This document shows positions 25,445-34,179 of a stretch of DNA of 64,000 bases, piece after piece. This DNA comes from Paenibacillus sp. FSL R5-0517 (GTDB lineage Bacteria > Bacillota > Bacilli > Paenibacillales > Paenibacillaceae): assembly GCF_037974355.1 (NCBI RefSeq), contig NZ_CP150235.1, positions 6,696,001 to 6,760,000 on the forward strand, written 5' to 3'. Under the pieces are notes generated by a model. It had not been told where the DNA came from. It saw only the letters and a list, made by a program, of their open reading frames with translations, and did no database searches. The position numbers and the translations under genes are program-made. How positions within the stretch are numbered: position 1 is the stretch's first letter; each line of letters begins with the position of its first letter.

Positions 25445-25960
25445 ATGCTTAACGTGGAACAAAAGCTTGAAGTGTTACAATCGTATCCCCAACTGCAACG
25501 CAAAGACGTTTCTCTCGGTCGTGTGAATTTCCACTACGAGGAAAGTGCGTATGATAAAAAAATTGTTGCTCTCCACATTCACCCTAACGGTAACGGTTAT
25601 ATCTATGCAGGTCTACTGTCTGACTATGAGACCGATGCTAAAGGATTCGTCAATATTCGCGATTACTCCGAAGCAGATCTGCGCACCTTGTTAGATGAAA
25701 CGATCCAAGCGATGTCTCACAATCCCAATGCAGTTGAATTCAAAGAGCCAGAACAAATAAAAGCTGCTCCTGCATTGGCTCCAACTTCTACGGGTGGCGG
25801 AACATGGGTCGATGAAGATGGACATACGCTGACTTTAAAATATGAAGATGACATGTGGTATGTGTATTCCGGCGATAATCTGGATATGGCCTTTGAAACA
25901 CGTAGCGAAGCTGGCGAGTATCTCCAAGACGAAGGATTCAAACCACAAGCTCAGGCTTAA
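25445..25960 (+). CDS. Conserved protein of unknown function
   Basis: 171 residues with an excellent site (AGGAGG, 5 nt) and a TATAAT about 38 nt upstream of the ATG. Residues 1-100 appear as a mixed alpha/beta domain (NFHYEESAYDKKIVALHIHPNGNGYIYAGLL, DYSEADLRTLLDETIQAM); a short Pro/Ala linker follows, then about 50 residues with a two-strand hairpin (TWVDEDGHTLTLKYEDDMWYVYSG). No signal or membrane segment, so cytoplasmic. I do not recognise a family. Confidence 0.7.
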   Translation: MLNVEQKLEVLQSYPQLQRKDVSLGRVNFHYEESAYDKKIVALHIHPNGNGYIYAGLLSDYETDAKGFVNIRDYSEADLRTLLDETIQAMSHNPNAVEFKEPEQIKAAPALAPTSTGGGTWVDEDGHTLTLKYEDDMWYVYSGDNLDMAFETRSEAGEYLQDEGFKPQAQA

Positions 25961-26028
25961 CACATACACATTCCTTGAATTGAACAGCGATTGATGAATA
26001 GTATAATCAGTAGTCAGCAAGCTAAGAT

Positions 26029-26073
26029 GATACCAAAAACACGAGGCGTGTTCGCACTCGTGTCTTTGGTATT
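26029..26073. terminator. Long hairpin between convergent genes
   Basis: Outer stem GATACCAAA/TTTGGTATTC continues into ACACGAG/CTCGTGT. The inner hairpin followed by TTTTTGG on the minus strand is a good terminator for the ABC operon; the plus side is weaker. Confidence 0.65.
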
Positions 26074-26129
26074 CGAGGAATTTTCGCATACTTTCACTAG
26101 CCCCGGTTGCTTCATATAACAATATGCTG

Positions 26130-26828
26130 TCAGTCTCTTTTGGATTTCATGGTAAGCGGCGCATTCTTCATCATCGGGTACGTAGAGAGAAGTAGCGCAC
26201 CACCTATGAACCCAAGAACGGTAAACAATGTCATGCGATTAATCCCAGCAATCCACAACATAAACTCACCAAGATCACCCAATGTAATAATCAGCGTAAT
26301 GACCAAGCCTACCCCAAAGAACATAATGAAGAAGTTACGCAACCCCAATCGCATCCAACATACCGTTGGGAAGACAGAGAATCCCAATACGAGAAAGCCA
26401 CACATCAGATCGATCCATAGGTAGGCTAAGAAATGATATTCGTTTGAATACAACATGCCTGGTTGATAGAGGGTAACGTCAACCATACCACTTTCCTGAA
26501 GCAGGTGTATGAGGAAATACACCACATGTAAAATGGCCATGGTACCTGCAACCATCCATACCGAGTTCATATAGAAGGATTTCATGAATTGAATTCGTGT
26601 ACTGCCCATACCTATTGCAACCGGGAACAGAGTAATGATCCCCCCGATCGCGAACGTGCATATCCCTCCGTACATGGGGCCAAACAGCTGCGTGGTATAC
26701 GAGACATCAAATATGAAACCAATGGCCAGATATACAACAGTGAGCATTAGAGCGATGGATGTAAATATGATCAAATACAAACGCATATCATCCTGAATTA
26801 AACGATTGGTGCCTTTTACTGCATTCAT
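26130..26828 (-). CDS. Six-TM membrane protein, ABC-2-like permease partner
   Basis: 232 residues with about six membrane segments and little outside the membrane. The start overlaps the stop of the upstream ATPase gene by 4 nt (ATGA), so it is almost surely the transmembrane partner of that ATPase. Small permeases of this type pair with YtrB-like ATPases under GntR (YtrA-like) control in Bacillus and respond to cell-wall antibiotics or act in export. The sequence itself gives no clear family match, so the call rests mainly on context. A terminator lies downstream at 26029-26073. Confidence 0.78.
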   Translation of the reverse strand: MNAVKGTNRLIQDDMRLYLIIFTSIALMLTVVYLAIGFIFDVSYTTQLFGPMYGGICTFAIGGIITLFPVAIGMGSTRIQFMKSFYMNSVWMVAGTMAILHVVYFLIHLLQESGMVDVTLYQPGMLYSNEYHFLAYLWIDLMCGFLVLGFSVFPTVCWMRLGLRNFFIMFFGVGLVITLIITLGDLGEFMLWIAGINRMTLFTVLGFIGGALLLSTYPMMKNAPLTMKSKRD

Positions 26829-27700
26829 GGTTTAACCCCCTCTTGTTTACGGGTCCTGTTAACCAAATAATCCTGTAATGTCGCTTTCTCAATGGAAAGC
26901 CCTTGTGCATGAGCGATATCCTTCCACATTTTCGAGTAGGGCTCATCAATCATCACTTTCACAGTCGATCCCATCTGGGAAGATTCGATAACTTTAACAT
27001 CTGCTGTCACCCGGTTAACATCTTCTATTCTCCCTGTTAGAAGAACTCCTTTTTCGCGCATTTCTTCCATAGGCTGATTTAATATCACCTCTCCGGCTTG
27101 CAAAACGATAAGGGACTCACATAAAGGCTGAATCTCCTCAATATGATGACTGGATATCAGGATCAGACGCGGGTCATCTTCGTAACTTTCCAGTAGCGCA
27201 TTATAGAAAAATTTACGCTTCTCCGCATCGAGCCCATTGGTCGGTTCATCCAGAATAGTTATCTTTGCATGACTGGCAAGACCTAATATAATCTGAGTGG
27301 CTGTCTTCATGCCTTTCGAAAATTTATTGATCTTCTTCTTCGCTGGTAATTCGAACACATCGATTAACCGCTCCGCCAATTCCTGATTCCACTGCGGATG
27401 AAAATATTGCCCCATTTGAACCATATCACTAACCGTCCAGTTTTTCCCCAAGGGATGATTCTCCTGGATGTAACATAGATGCTCTTGAGCAGCCAGATTA
27501 TTATAGGGATCTTGACCCATGATCTGAACGGTTCCACTGTCCGGGCGGTTATGCCCTGCGAGTATACTCATCAGGGTTGTTTTGCCCGCCCCATTTCTTC
27601 CCCAGATTGCACTAATGATTGGCTCACTCTCATGCAGCGTAACCTGGTTCAGAACGGGTGTCTTCTGATAACTGTAGTTGACTTGCTCCATATGAATCAT
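26825..27700 (-). CDS. ABC transporter ATP-binding protein (YtrB-like)
   Basis: 291 residues. Walker A is GRNGAGKTT (34-42), the signature region is FSKGMKTATQIIL, Walker B is ITILDEPTNGLD and the switch histidine follows in ISSHHIEEI. A C-terminal regulatory stretch of about 80 residues matches YtrB-type exporters. The signature SKGMKT replaces the usual SGGQ, common in this subfamily. It overlaps the GntR-type regulator upstream and the permease downstream by 4 nt each, so the three form one coupled operon. Substrate unknown; cell-envelope stress is the usual inducer of such operons. Confidence 0.92.
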   Translation of the reverse strand: MIHMEQVNYSYQKTPVLNQVTLHESEPIISAIWGRNGAGKTTLMSILAGHNRPDSGTVQIMGQDPYNNLAAQEHLCYIQENHPLGKNWTVSDMVQMGQYFHPQWNQELAERLIDVFELPAKKKINKFSKGMKTATQIILGLASHAKITILDEPTNGLDAEKRKFFYNALLESYEDDPRLILISSHHIEEIQPLCESLIVLQAGEVILNQPMEEMREKGVLLTGRIEDVNRVTADVKVIESSQMGSTVKVMIDEPYSKMWKDIAHAQGLSIEKATLQDYLVNRTRKQEGVKP

Positions 27701-28104
27701 AACTCACTCTCCTTATCTTGCTTGCCGCGAATCAGATCAATAATCATGTCTTCATTCATGTGAATACGTCTGGCTTCTTCAAGTAAAGGCTTAATGTATT
27801 CTTCATAAAAATCCTGCTTTCGTTCAATGAGCAAGGCTTCTCTTGCTCCCTTCGCAACAAACATCCCAACACCTCGCTGTTTGTATATTATCCCCTTGTC
27901 CACGAGTTCCTGGAGTCCTTTGCGGGCTGTAGCGGGATTGATGTTGTAGAAGCGTGACAGCTCATTGGTTGAGGGAACTTGTTCTTCCACCTTCAATCTG
28001 CCCTCCACAATATCGTCCATAATCATCGTGGCAATCTGATGAAAAATAGGCTGGGATTCATCCAAAGTCGATTTCATGTGCCTCCAACTTTCATACGTAT
28101 TCAT
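27697..28104 (-). CDS. GntR family regulator (YtrA subfamily)
   Basis: 135 residues from the first ATG; a second ATG nine codons in has GGAGG only 3 nt upstream, so the start is uncertain. A winged helix (about 20-80) has the GntR signature QVPSTNELSRFYNINPATARKGLQELVDKGII; the short C-terminal part (about 50 residues) lacks a large effector domain, as in YtrA. YtrA-type repressors control their own ABC operon and respond to envelope stress. A perfect inverted repeat just downstream of its promoter (28119-28140) is the likely operator. Confidence 0.9.
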   Translation of the reverse strand: MNTYESWRHMKSTLDESQPIFHQIATMIMDDIVEGRLKVEEQVPSTNELSRFYNINPATARKGLQELVDKGIIYKQRGVGMFVAKGAREALLIERKQDFYEEYIKPLLEEARRIHMNEDMIIDLIRGKQDKESEL

Positions 28105-28118
28105 TAGTTAGTTAGTCG

Positions 28119-28140
28119 GTTAGTTACTCATGTAACTAAC
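28119..28140. promoter_or_regulatory. Candidate GntR operator
   Basis: Two perfect 9-nt arms, GTTAGTTAC and GTAACTAAC, with a 4-nt spacer. It overlaps the end of the -10 of the candidate promoter on the minus strand, as expected for autorepression. Confidence 0.7.
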
Positions 28141-28167
28141 TATAGTATACAAAAACGCAAATGTAAA
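28139..28167 (-). promoter_or_regulatory. Promoter of the GntR-ABC operon
   Basis: -35 TTTACA (28167-28162), 17-nt spacer, -10 TATAGT (28144-28139), minus strand. Confidence 0.65.
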
Positions 28168-28176
28168 TAGGCGAAC

Positions 28177-28347
28177 TTAATTCATCGTCTTTTCTACCTT
28201 GGTTCTATTATATTGATTAATTAGACCGTCCAGGACTACGGATTGCTGGATCACTTCAGGGTGAAGCAGACTGTCGTACTCCATATGCATGCGATATAAC
28301 AACTGTCTGGCATCTTCGATCCGTGACATCAAATCCAGGCGATCCAT
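28177..28347 (-). CDS. Spo0E-like sporulation regulatory phosphatase
   Basis: 56 residues from the ATG at 28347 with GGGAGG 6 nt upstream; an ATG seven codons earlier has no site. The family is a two-helix hairpin: here RIEDARQLLYRMHMEY, then LLHPEVIQQSVVLDGLINQY, which carries the S-x-x-L-D core of the SQxLD motif used to dephosphorylate Spo0A-phosphate. Genomes of spore-formers hold several such genes. It lies upstream of the GntR operon in the same direction with its own site. Confidence 0.82.
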   Translation of the reverse strand: MDRLDLMSRIEDARQLLYRMHMEYDSLLHPEVIQQSVVLDGLINQYNRTKVEKTMN

Positions 28348-28446
28348 AATACCCCTCCCTTTTGTCATATTTTAGTGTATTATGCCAATCAAAAGCGCAT
28401 ATGAGATAAGACATACTTATTCTTCCACTTGAATACACACAAAAAG

Positions 28447-28475
28447 AACGCTTCTGAAATAAATCAGAAGCGTTT
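28447..28475 (-). terminator. Terminator after the pre-peptide gene
   Basis: Perfect 11-bp stem AACGCTTCTGA/TCAGAAGCGTT, then CTTTTTG on the minus strand, 15 nt after the peptide gene stop. Confidence 0.85.
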
Positions 28476-28489
28476 CTCTTAACATTTTA

Positions 28490-28630
28490 TTAAGTTCCAA
28501 ATCCATGATCAGCAGGTCTCATAATTTCGGGGTTCGGGATGTTAATGTCTGGGACAGGTTCCGTAGCAGGAGCTACGGTGAATACAACGATACTACAGGT
28601 AGCTATCAGCAAAGCCAACTTTCTCTTCAT
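28490..28630 (-). CDS. Phr/AimP/AloP-like secreted pre-peptide
   Basis: A 46-codon ORF whose first 38 nt overlap the end of the receptor gene in another frame; it has GAGGTG about 10 nt before the ATG. Residues 1-22 are a signal peptide (KRK, a hydrophobic run LALLIATCSIVVFTV, then APA), and the remaining tail TEPVPDINIPNPEIMRPADHGFGT-type region is short and polar, ending in PADHGFGT. This is the architecture of Phr, NprX and AimP/AloP pro-peptides: exported, trimmed outside, and re-imported by oligopeptide permease to bind the cytoplasmic receptor. The mature peptide is likely from the last 5-10 residues (inference). A perfect 7-bp hairpin (28561-28578) lies over the signal cleavage codons. 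Confidence 0.8.
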   Translation of the reverse strand: MKRKLALLIATCSIVVFTVAPATEPVPDINIPNPEIMRPADHGFGT

Positions 28631-29975
28631 TGAGTTTCTGCACCTCACTAATTATCATTTTGTATTGCTGTTTCGCCGTCTCAGATGCAAATTCCCGGTA
28701 TTGCTCAAACAGTCCGACACCTCTAAGCATACCTCGCCCACTGCTAATTTCAATAGAAAATCTCAAACTATCCAGAACAAATTCTATTCCTAAATGAAAC
28801 TCGTCCTTCTTTAAATAGTATGCGCCCAAATCTGCTAAAAGTCGTAAATATCGATCATCCGTAACCTGTCTGCTCACTTTACCAATCCGGTTACTCTGTT
28901 CCTGATAAGTGAAGTAGGATTCATACTGTTTAAGTACATGATCAATATCCTTATCATAACGATTAGCCGCCGTTACAATATCACAAAGCGCTGGAAATAT
29001 CTCATTTTCCTTTGTTGAAATATACGCCAGATAATCAGGTAATACCTCAAACTGACCACCCATTAAATGATATATATAACGATTAGCTTCAGCCCATTCC
29101 TGAAACTGATTCATAACGACCATCTCATCTTGATCCGGGTTCCTCACCCAGCGGTTATCCGAATATAAAGAAACATAGTTAAGTGCCCCAGTGTAGTCCT
29201 TCAAATGATAACAGGCACTTCCTGCAGCTAGATAAGAGTAAAGAATATAGAAGACAATGGGTCTTTTCGTCTCTTCTTGTTTCCGTCGTCCATTCATCTC
29301 ATAATGAATGGACGCTTTTACTTTCAATTTTTCAGATAACTCCTGAACCTTGTTCCATCTATGCAATGCTCCAAACGCATTAATGAGTTCGTTAAGCGCA
29401 TCCAACTGATAACGTTCATCCAACCGATCCACATAGTATTCAAACCGAGCTGCAATAATCAGATTCCGCTGCTGATCATTGGTTAACCCCAACCTGAACA
29501 GCCGATACTGACAGAGTGCAAGCCGCTCGGAATGCTGCATTTTCTCGCTTTCAGCGATGTTCTCGTATAGAAGGATGGCCGGTTTGAATTTACCTGCTTG
29601 GTAGAATTCTTCAGCCACATCAAATAACAAAGGAATATAGGACAGATTATCCATCATCAGACGAATAACCTCTTCAATACAGTCCAGCTTGTCCAACTCG
29701 GCGCAGCGATGAAGGAACGGTCCCAACCTTCGCCAGTCCGGGGTTGCATGTACAAAACACTCATCTATGTATAACTCATAGAAGTAACCTTCTTCCAGTC
29801 TCATGGCGGAAGTAATACGATCCAACTGCTGCATGGCAATAGGCCGATTTTTATTCAAAATATTGCTCAGCGTACCCGAATTAATCCCTGACGTTTCCGA
29901 AAAATGACTAATGGACATCTGTTCACGCTTCAAATAACTTTCTAAATGATCGCGTATCGTGGTTGTCGGCTCCAA
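28593..29975 (-). CDS. HTH-TPR peptide-responsive regulator (AimR/AloR-like, RNPP type)
   Basis: The best start is a TTG at 29975 (GGAGG, 10-nt spacer), giving 460 residues. Residues about 5-65 form a Cro/C1-type helix-turn-helix (MSISHFSETSGINSGTLSNIL). The remaining about 390 residues are all-helical with tetratricopeptide-like repeats (FDVAEEFYQAGKFKPAILLYENIAESEK; YLAAGSACYHLKDYTGALNYV). This is the domain order of RNPP and AimR receptors; Paenibacillus has an expanded AimR-like family called AloR with AloP peptides. The gene for an exported pre-peptide overlaps its 3' end, so this is a receptor-signal pair. Target genes are unknown; no phage genes are near, so lysogeny control is unlikely. 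Confidence 0.85.
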   Translation of the reverse strand: MEPTTTIRDHLESYLKREQMSISHFSETSGINSGTLSNILNKNRPIAMQQLDRITSAMRLEEGYFYELYIDECFVHATPDWRRLGPFLHRCAELDKLDCIEEVIRLMMDNLSYIPLLFDVAEEFYQAGKFKPAILLYENIAESEKMQHSERLALCQYRLFRLGLTNDQQRNLIIAARFEYYVDRLDERYQLDALNELINAFGALHRWNKVQELSEKLKVKASIHYEMNGRRKQEETKRPIVFYILYSYLAAGSACYHLKDYTGALNYVSLYSDNRWVRNPDQDEMVVMNQFQEWAEANRYIYHLMGGQFEVLPDYLAYISTKENEIFPALCDIVTAANRYDKDIDHVLKQYESYFTYQEQSNRIGKVSRQVTDDRYLRLLADLGAYYLKKDEFHLGIEFVLDSLRFSIEISSGRGMLRGVGLFEQYREFASETAKQQYKMIISEVQKLNEEKVGFADSYL

Positions 29976-30173
29976 ACGAACACCACCCTCCAAAATAAAA
30001 AACATATACAGGATTATCGGTATGCAAAAGTAATTATATGTAATTAAAAAGTATCGGTCAATATAATAATTTCAACTAATTTGTATTAATTACATTTTAA
30101 TCCTTTAATTAAAATACAGACCCCTATCCTTATTTTATATCGGAAACGTACTCGGCATCAAACCTGAAAATAG

Positions 30174-30204
30174 ACAAAAAACACGAGCCATCTATCGGCT
30201 CGTG
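30174..30204 (-). terminator. Terminator of aldo/keto reductase gene
   Basis: Stem CACGAGCC/GGCTCGTG with six T residues on the minus strand. Confidence 0.85.
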
Positions 30205-30248
30205 CTCTCAACTGACTCATTAGTCAGTATGCTCACTATAACTTGCAT

Positions 30249-31166
30249 TTAAGGCAGTATATTACCTGCCGCACGATAAATTTCATACCACTCTGGACGA
30301 GTGAGATGAACATCTCCTGCTTTTACACAATCTTGCAGACGTTCAATATTCATCGTGCCTGTCACAGGCTGCATCTGCGCAGGGTGACGAAGCAACCAAG
30401 CGATTGCAATCGTTGTATTGCTCACGTCATACTTCGCAGCAATCTCGTCGATCTTAGCATTCAATTCCGGGAACTTGTCGCTACCCAGGAATACGCCTTC
30501 GAAGAATCCGTACTGGAACGGGGACCACGGCTGAATGGTGATATCATGGAGACGACAATAATCAAGAATGCTGCCATCACGGTTAACCGCAGCATCGTTC
30601 TCCATGTTCACGTTGATTCCGCTGTCGATCATCGTTGTGTTGGTAATACTCATCTGCAATTGGTTGGCAACCAGTGGCTGTTTCACGTATTTTTTCAACA
30701 GTTCGATCTGGTTCGGATTCTGGTTGGACACCCCGAAGTGACGCACTTTACCTTCGCGCTCCAGTTGATCAAAGGCTTCAGCCACTTCTTCCGGCTCAAC
30801 CAAAGCATCCGGACGGTGCAGCAGCAGAACGTCAAGGTATTCCGTTTTCAGACGCTGAAGAATACCATCCACCGAATTCAGAATATGCTCTTTGGAGAAA
30901 TCAAACATTCCTTTGCGAATACCGCATTTGGATTGAAGAATCATATTTTCACGAACTTGGGGATTCATCTGTACTGCTTCGGCGAAGATCTCCTCACATG
31001 TTCCTGTACCATATATGTCAGCATGGTCAAAGAAATTCGCTCCAACTTCCATTGCAGAACGAACAAAATGTTCAGCTTCCTTACCGTCTAGTGAATTAAT
31101 CCGCATGCAACCCACAGCGACTACAGGTACTTCAAGTGTGCTGCTGCCCAATTTAATGGTTCTCAA
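30249..31166 (-). CDS. Aldo/keto reductase (YdhF-like)
   Basis: 305 residues from a TTG at 31166 with GGAGG 9 nt upstream; the reading frame extends 25 codons further but without a site. The AKR barrel is clear: FFDHADIYGTG holds the catalytic Asp and Tyr, KCGI the Lys, and LLLHRPDALVEPEEV the His; HFGVSNQNPNQIELL, QPWSPF and ATYDVSNTTIAIAWLLRHP-like segments form the NADPH site. Closest in style to E. coli YdhF and B. subtilis YcsN-type enzymes, which reduce carbonyl compounds. Single-gene unit. Confidence 0.92.
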   Translation of the reverse strand: MRTIKLGSSTLEVPVVAVGCMRINSLDGKEAEHFVRSAMEVGANFFDHADIYGTGTCEEIFAEAVQMNPQVRENMILQSKCGIRKGMFDFSKEHILNSVDGILQRLKTEYLDVLLLHRPDALVEPEEVAEAFDQLEREGKVRHFGVSNQNPNQIELLKKYVKQPLVANQLQMSITNTTMIDSGINVNMENDAAVNRDGSILDYCRLHDITIQPWSPFQYGFFEGVFLGSDKFPELNAKIDEIAAKYDVSNTTIAIAWLLRHPAQMQPVTGTMNIERLQDCVKAGDVHLTRPEWYEIYRAAGNILP

Positions 31167-31313
31167 GATGTTTTCCCTCCATATTCGAATATTATCGTGT
31201 ATCTTCTTTTGATTGTGACACATATCTGCAATCGGTTTCAATAGATTTATCCTACATTCATATGGAGAAATGATAGGTTCTTGATTCCTGCCTATACTTA
31301 TGAAAAGAAGAAG

Positions 31314-32210
31314 TTATACTTCTTCCGGCACGATAACCTCAATATGCCTTGGTAGGACAGTGATATGAATAGGCAGGTCAGGACCTTCCTCACCGTCTAC
31401 ATTCGTGCGAATGGCTTCGTCTGAGCGAACATGAACTTCTTTGGCTGTAAAATAATCCACATCCTTATGCTCCTTCAGATTGCCAAAAAACAGGGAAGTA
31501 CCTAGGGTCAGGCTGTTGAACACACTAATATTGCGAACAACAAAACAATGGATCAAACCATCGTCCACCTCAGCATCAGGTGACAACTTCTGGAATCCTC
31601 CAACCGAATTGGTCAGCGCCGCCAGAAAAAGAGGAGATTCTCCCTCCCAGATCTGACCGTCATATTCAATGGTCAGTTGATTGGCTGGTGTATTCACCAA
31701 GTCTTTCAAACCTTCCTTGAGATACGCGAATGAACCCAGCTTCGACTTCTCTTCCGAGGATACAGAGAATAGAGCTTCTGCCAAAGAACCTGCTGCTACC
31801 ACGTTGGCAAACAGACGATCATTAATTTTCCCGATATCCACGATATGGGTCTGATCCGAACGTAACTGCCGAATGGCCTCCTCCGGGTCAAGCGAGATAT
31901 TCAGCGCACGTGCAAAATCATTCACCGTACCTAAAGGTACGATGCCCAATCGGGGACGATGGTTCTGATCCATCATGCCATTAATCGTCTCATGCAGTGT
32001 TCCATCGCCTCCGATGGAAATGACCAGATCACAGCCATCCTTGCAGGCGTTCAGGCAATAGCCCACCGCATCACCTTCCCCGGCCGTCTCGTTAATAACT
32101 ACCTCATACTGCTGCGACTCCAGAATTTCTCTGACTTGAGACACATACTGATCGGCCTCTTCCTTACCTGACGACGGATTGCTAATGATCATGGCTTGGC
32201 GCATACTCAC
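31314..32210 (-). CDS. YegS/DgkB-like lipid kinase
   Basis: 298 residues; GTG start with GGAGGG 7 nt upstream, and an ATG two codons later is an alternative. The diacylglycerol kinase catalytic motif is SIGGDGTLHETINGM, followed by PLGTVNDFARAL, then a C-terminal beta sandwich with VDDGLIHCFVV and TNVDGEEG. It should phosphorylate diacylglycerol or a related lipid with ATP at the membrane. Bacillus DgkB recycles diacylglycerol from lipoteichoic acid synthesis; whether this is the essential DgkB or a paralogue cannot be told here. Confidence 0.92.
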   Translation of the reverse strand: MSMRQAMIISNPSSGKEEADQYVSQVREILESQQYEVVINETAGEGDAVGYCLNACKDGCDLVISIGGDGTLHETINGMMDQNHRPRLGIVPLGTVNDFARALNISLDPEEAIRQLRSDQTHIVDIGKINDRLFANVVAAGSLAEALFSVSSEEKSKLGSFAYLKEGLKDLVNTPANQLTIEYDGQIWEGESPLFLAALTNSVGGFQKLSPDAEVDDGLIHCFVVRNISVFNSLTLGTSLFFGNLKEHKDVDYFTAKEVHVRSDEAIRTNVDGEEGPDLPIHITVLPRHIEVIVPEEV

Positions 32211-32460
32211 ATCTTCCCCTCCAAATTGGCATCTTTACTCCATCTTTACCCGTTTCAAGGGTGGGTTGAATAGGGTCAGCAAGGGATGCTTTATTTTTTT
32301 TGATAAACATGTCTCTGAAGAGTGCAGAGCAGGACTTGTTTCATATAGAATAGAAGTAAGAGAATACCCCTTATGAAATTTTGTGTTCCTTTTTCCTGTT
32401 GACGGGTTAATAACTATAGATGTGCTTTTAGCCAAAACTGCATATATTAAACTATTCAAT

Positions 32461-32501
32461 CTACACGCAACACTCCGTGGGCAGAACAACCTTCTGTTAT
32501 G
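32461..32501. repeat. Degenerate fragment of the dispersed repeat
   Basis: About 40 nt match the left end of the element at 3652 and 21692 (shared core CAGAACAACCTTC, then TGTTAT after a 7-nt deletion). The rest of the element is missing. The remainder of this 366-bp gap, upstream of the LRR gene, shows an AT-rich spacer and no other gene. Confidence 0.45.
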
Positions 32502-32576
32502 GTGTAAATACGATACTTATCTAACTCAATCGTTCGGATTATTTTATAATTCTAAAAATCGGAGGAAATACATGCA

Positions 32577-34094
32577 ATGAGAAGAGTGACTCTATTATTT
32601 CTAGTATTCATCCTAAGTCTCGGGGCATCGGGGCAAGCCATGGCTTACACAACTACAGACTCGGGTGAGGGAATCATCGAGGATCCCTTACTTGAAGACG
32701 GATTGAAGCTAATCCTGAATAAACCTCTCGATGTTCCACTGACTTCATCTGATCTGGAGCAGCTTGAAGTGGTGGACCTGAGCAATGCAGGTATTCAGAG
32801 CCTGTCCGGTCTGGAATATGCGACCAACCTGACTCACCTCCGATTATATGGGAATGAGATTGAGGATCTCACACCGCTGGAGCACCTAACCCAGCTTCGC
32901 GAGATCGATGTTCGCAACAATTACATTACATCCATAGACGCACTTGCTGAATTGAAAGACTTGGGACGGCTGTATATCAGCAACAATTCCATTTCATCCA
33001 TAGAGGTTGTACGTGGGTTCAACCGATTACATACGTTCCACGCCAGCGGTAACCAGATTGCCAGTCTTGCAGCCCTCTCGGATGCGGATGCACTGAAATG
33101 GCTTGAGATTTCAAACAATTCCATTAGTGATCTGACACCGCTCATGGGTAAGAAACGGCTCCAACAACTCAATGTTGCAAACAACCAGATTCAGACACTG
33201 GAACTACTGGCTGAATTGCCAAATACCCTGCGGAATCTGAATGTAGCAGGCAATCACATTACGGACCTGACACCACTGGAGCACCTGACACGGCTTCGGA
33301 CACTTGATATCTCTGGTAACCAAGTACAACACCTCAAGGGGCTTGAGGGACTGACTGGTCTGAAGGAACTGAATGCAGAATCCAATCAGATCTATGATCT
33401 GGAACCTCTTCGGCAACTATCAAGTTTGGACGTATTAAAATTATCCAACAACCGGGTGTGGGACCTGACACCGATTGCAGGTTTTACGTTTACCCGTGAT
33501 CAGTCTGCGACGAACGCCATTCAGGATATCTCAGCGTCGACCTTGTTATCCTCAGGTATTCAGACATCTGTCTCAGAGGTTGAGCCTGCGGGGCTTACCG
33601 TGCAGAACAATTATCTGGATGTCACAAGTGGCAGTCAGACGATGCAGATTCTGAACCGGATGAATGTGCGGGAGCAGAAACGGACGCCGCAAGGCGGCTT
33701 CCAGCGTCTAATGGAAGGGTCTACCACTGCCTATGTAGGAGATCGTGCTTATGCACTGGATGCTGCACCTTTTATCGATGAAGGGCGGACCTATGTGCCT
33801 CTGCGCTTTGTCTCGGAGCAATTAAACGCCAGTGTGAACTGGAACAGCGGTACGCGCGAAGCCGTGATCACACAGAATGACAAAACGATACGCTGGAGCG
33901 TGGGCAACAAGCAGGTTATCGTGGACGATACACTTGCGATCAATGATGCTCCTCTAATGATGAGAAATGGCAAAGCTTTTGTTCCTGTTCGCTTCATTTC
34001 AGAGCAATTCAATGCCTCTGTTGGTTACATCGGTAGCAGTAAAACGATTCTGATTTTTGAAAATAAACAGCTCGGTGATCGTGTACAGCCTTAA
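32577..34094 (+). CDS. Secreted leucine-rich-repeat protein with copper amine oxidase-like domain
   Basis: 505 residues; GGAGG 11 nt upstream. A signal peptide ends near QAMAYT (about 23). From residue 62 to about 305 there are about eleven 22-residue SDS22/internalin-type repeats, for instance LEVVDLSNAGIQSLSGLEYA and LRTLDISGNQVQHLKGLEGL. From about 385 to 495 is a copper amine oxidase N-terminal-type domain (APFIDEGRTYVPLRFVSEQLNASVNW, then VPVRFISEQFNASVGY), common in Paenibacillus exoproteins and not catalytic. It should be a secreted binding protein. Its promoter region contains a remnant of the dispersed repeat. Confidence 0.9.
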   Translation: MRRVTLLFLVFILSLGASGQAMAYTTTDSGEGIIEDPLLEDGLKLILNKPLDVPLTSSDLEQLEVVDLSNAGIQSLSGLEYATNLTHLRLYGNEIEDLTPLEHLTQLREIDVRNNYITSIDALAELKDLGRLYISNNSISSIEVVRGFNRLHTFHASGNQIASLAALSDADALKWLEISNNSISDLTPLMGKKRLQQLNVANNQIQTLELLAELPNTLRNLNVAGNHITDLTPLEHLTRLRTLDISGNQVQHLKGLEGLTGLKELNAESNQIYDLEPLRQLSSLDVLKLSNNRVWDLTPIAGFTFTRDQSATNAIQDISASTLLSSGIQTSVSEVEPAGLTVQNNYLDVTSGSQTMQILNRMNVREQKRTPQGGFQRLMEGSTTAYVGDRAYALDAAPFIDEGRTYVPLRFVSEQLNASVNWNSGTREAVITQNDKTIRWSVGNKQVIVDDTLAINDAPLMMRNGKAFVPVRFISEQFNASVGYIGSSKTILIFENKQLGDRVQP

Positions 34095-34146
34095 GTCGTA
34101 TCTCACGTTCAATTTCAGCCATAAGAGAATATGAGAAACATAGCAA

Positions 34147-34179
34147 AGTCCCCGCCTTGAACGATCAGCGGGGATTTTT
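34147..34179 (+). terminator. Terminator of LRR gene
   Basis: Stem AGTCCCCGC/GCGGGGAT followed by TTTTTC. The remaining about 225 nt before the GH30 gene shows a possible -10 TATACT near 34350 and no ORF. Confidence 0.85.

Noticed and set aside
28450..28475. cre-like sequence GAAGCGTTTC near the peptide gene
   Set aside because: It is the arm of a perfect intrinsic terminator and lies downstream of the gene.
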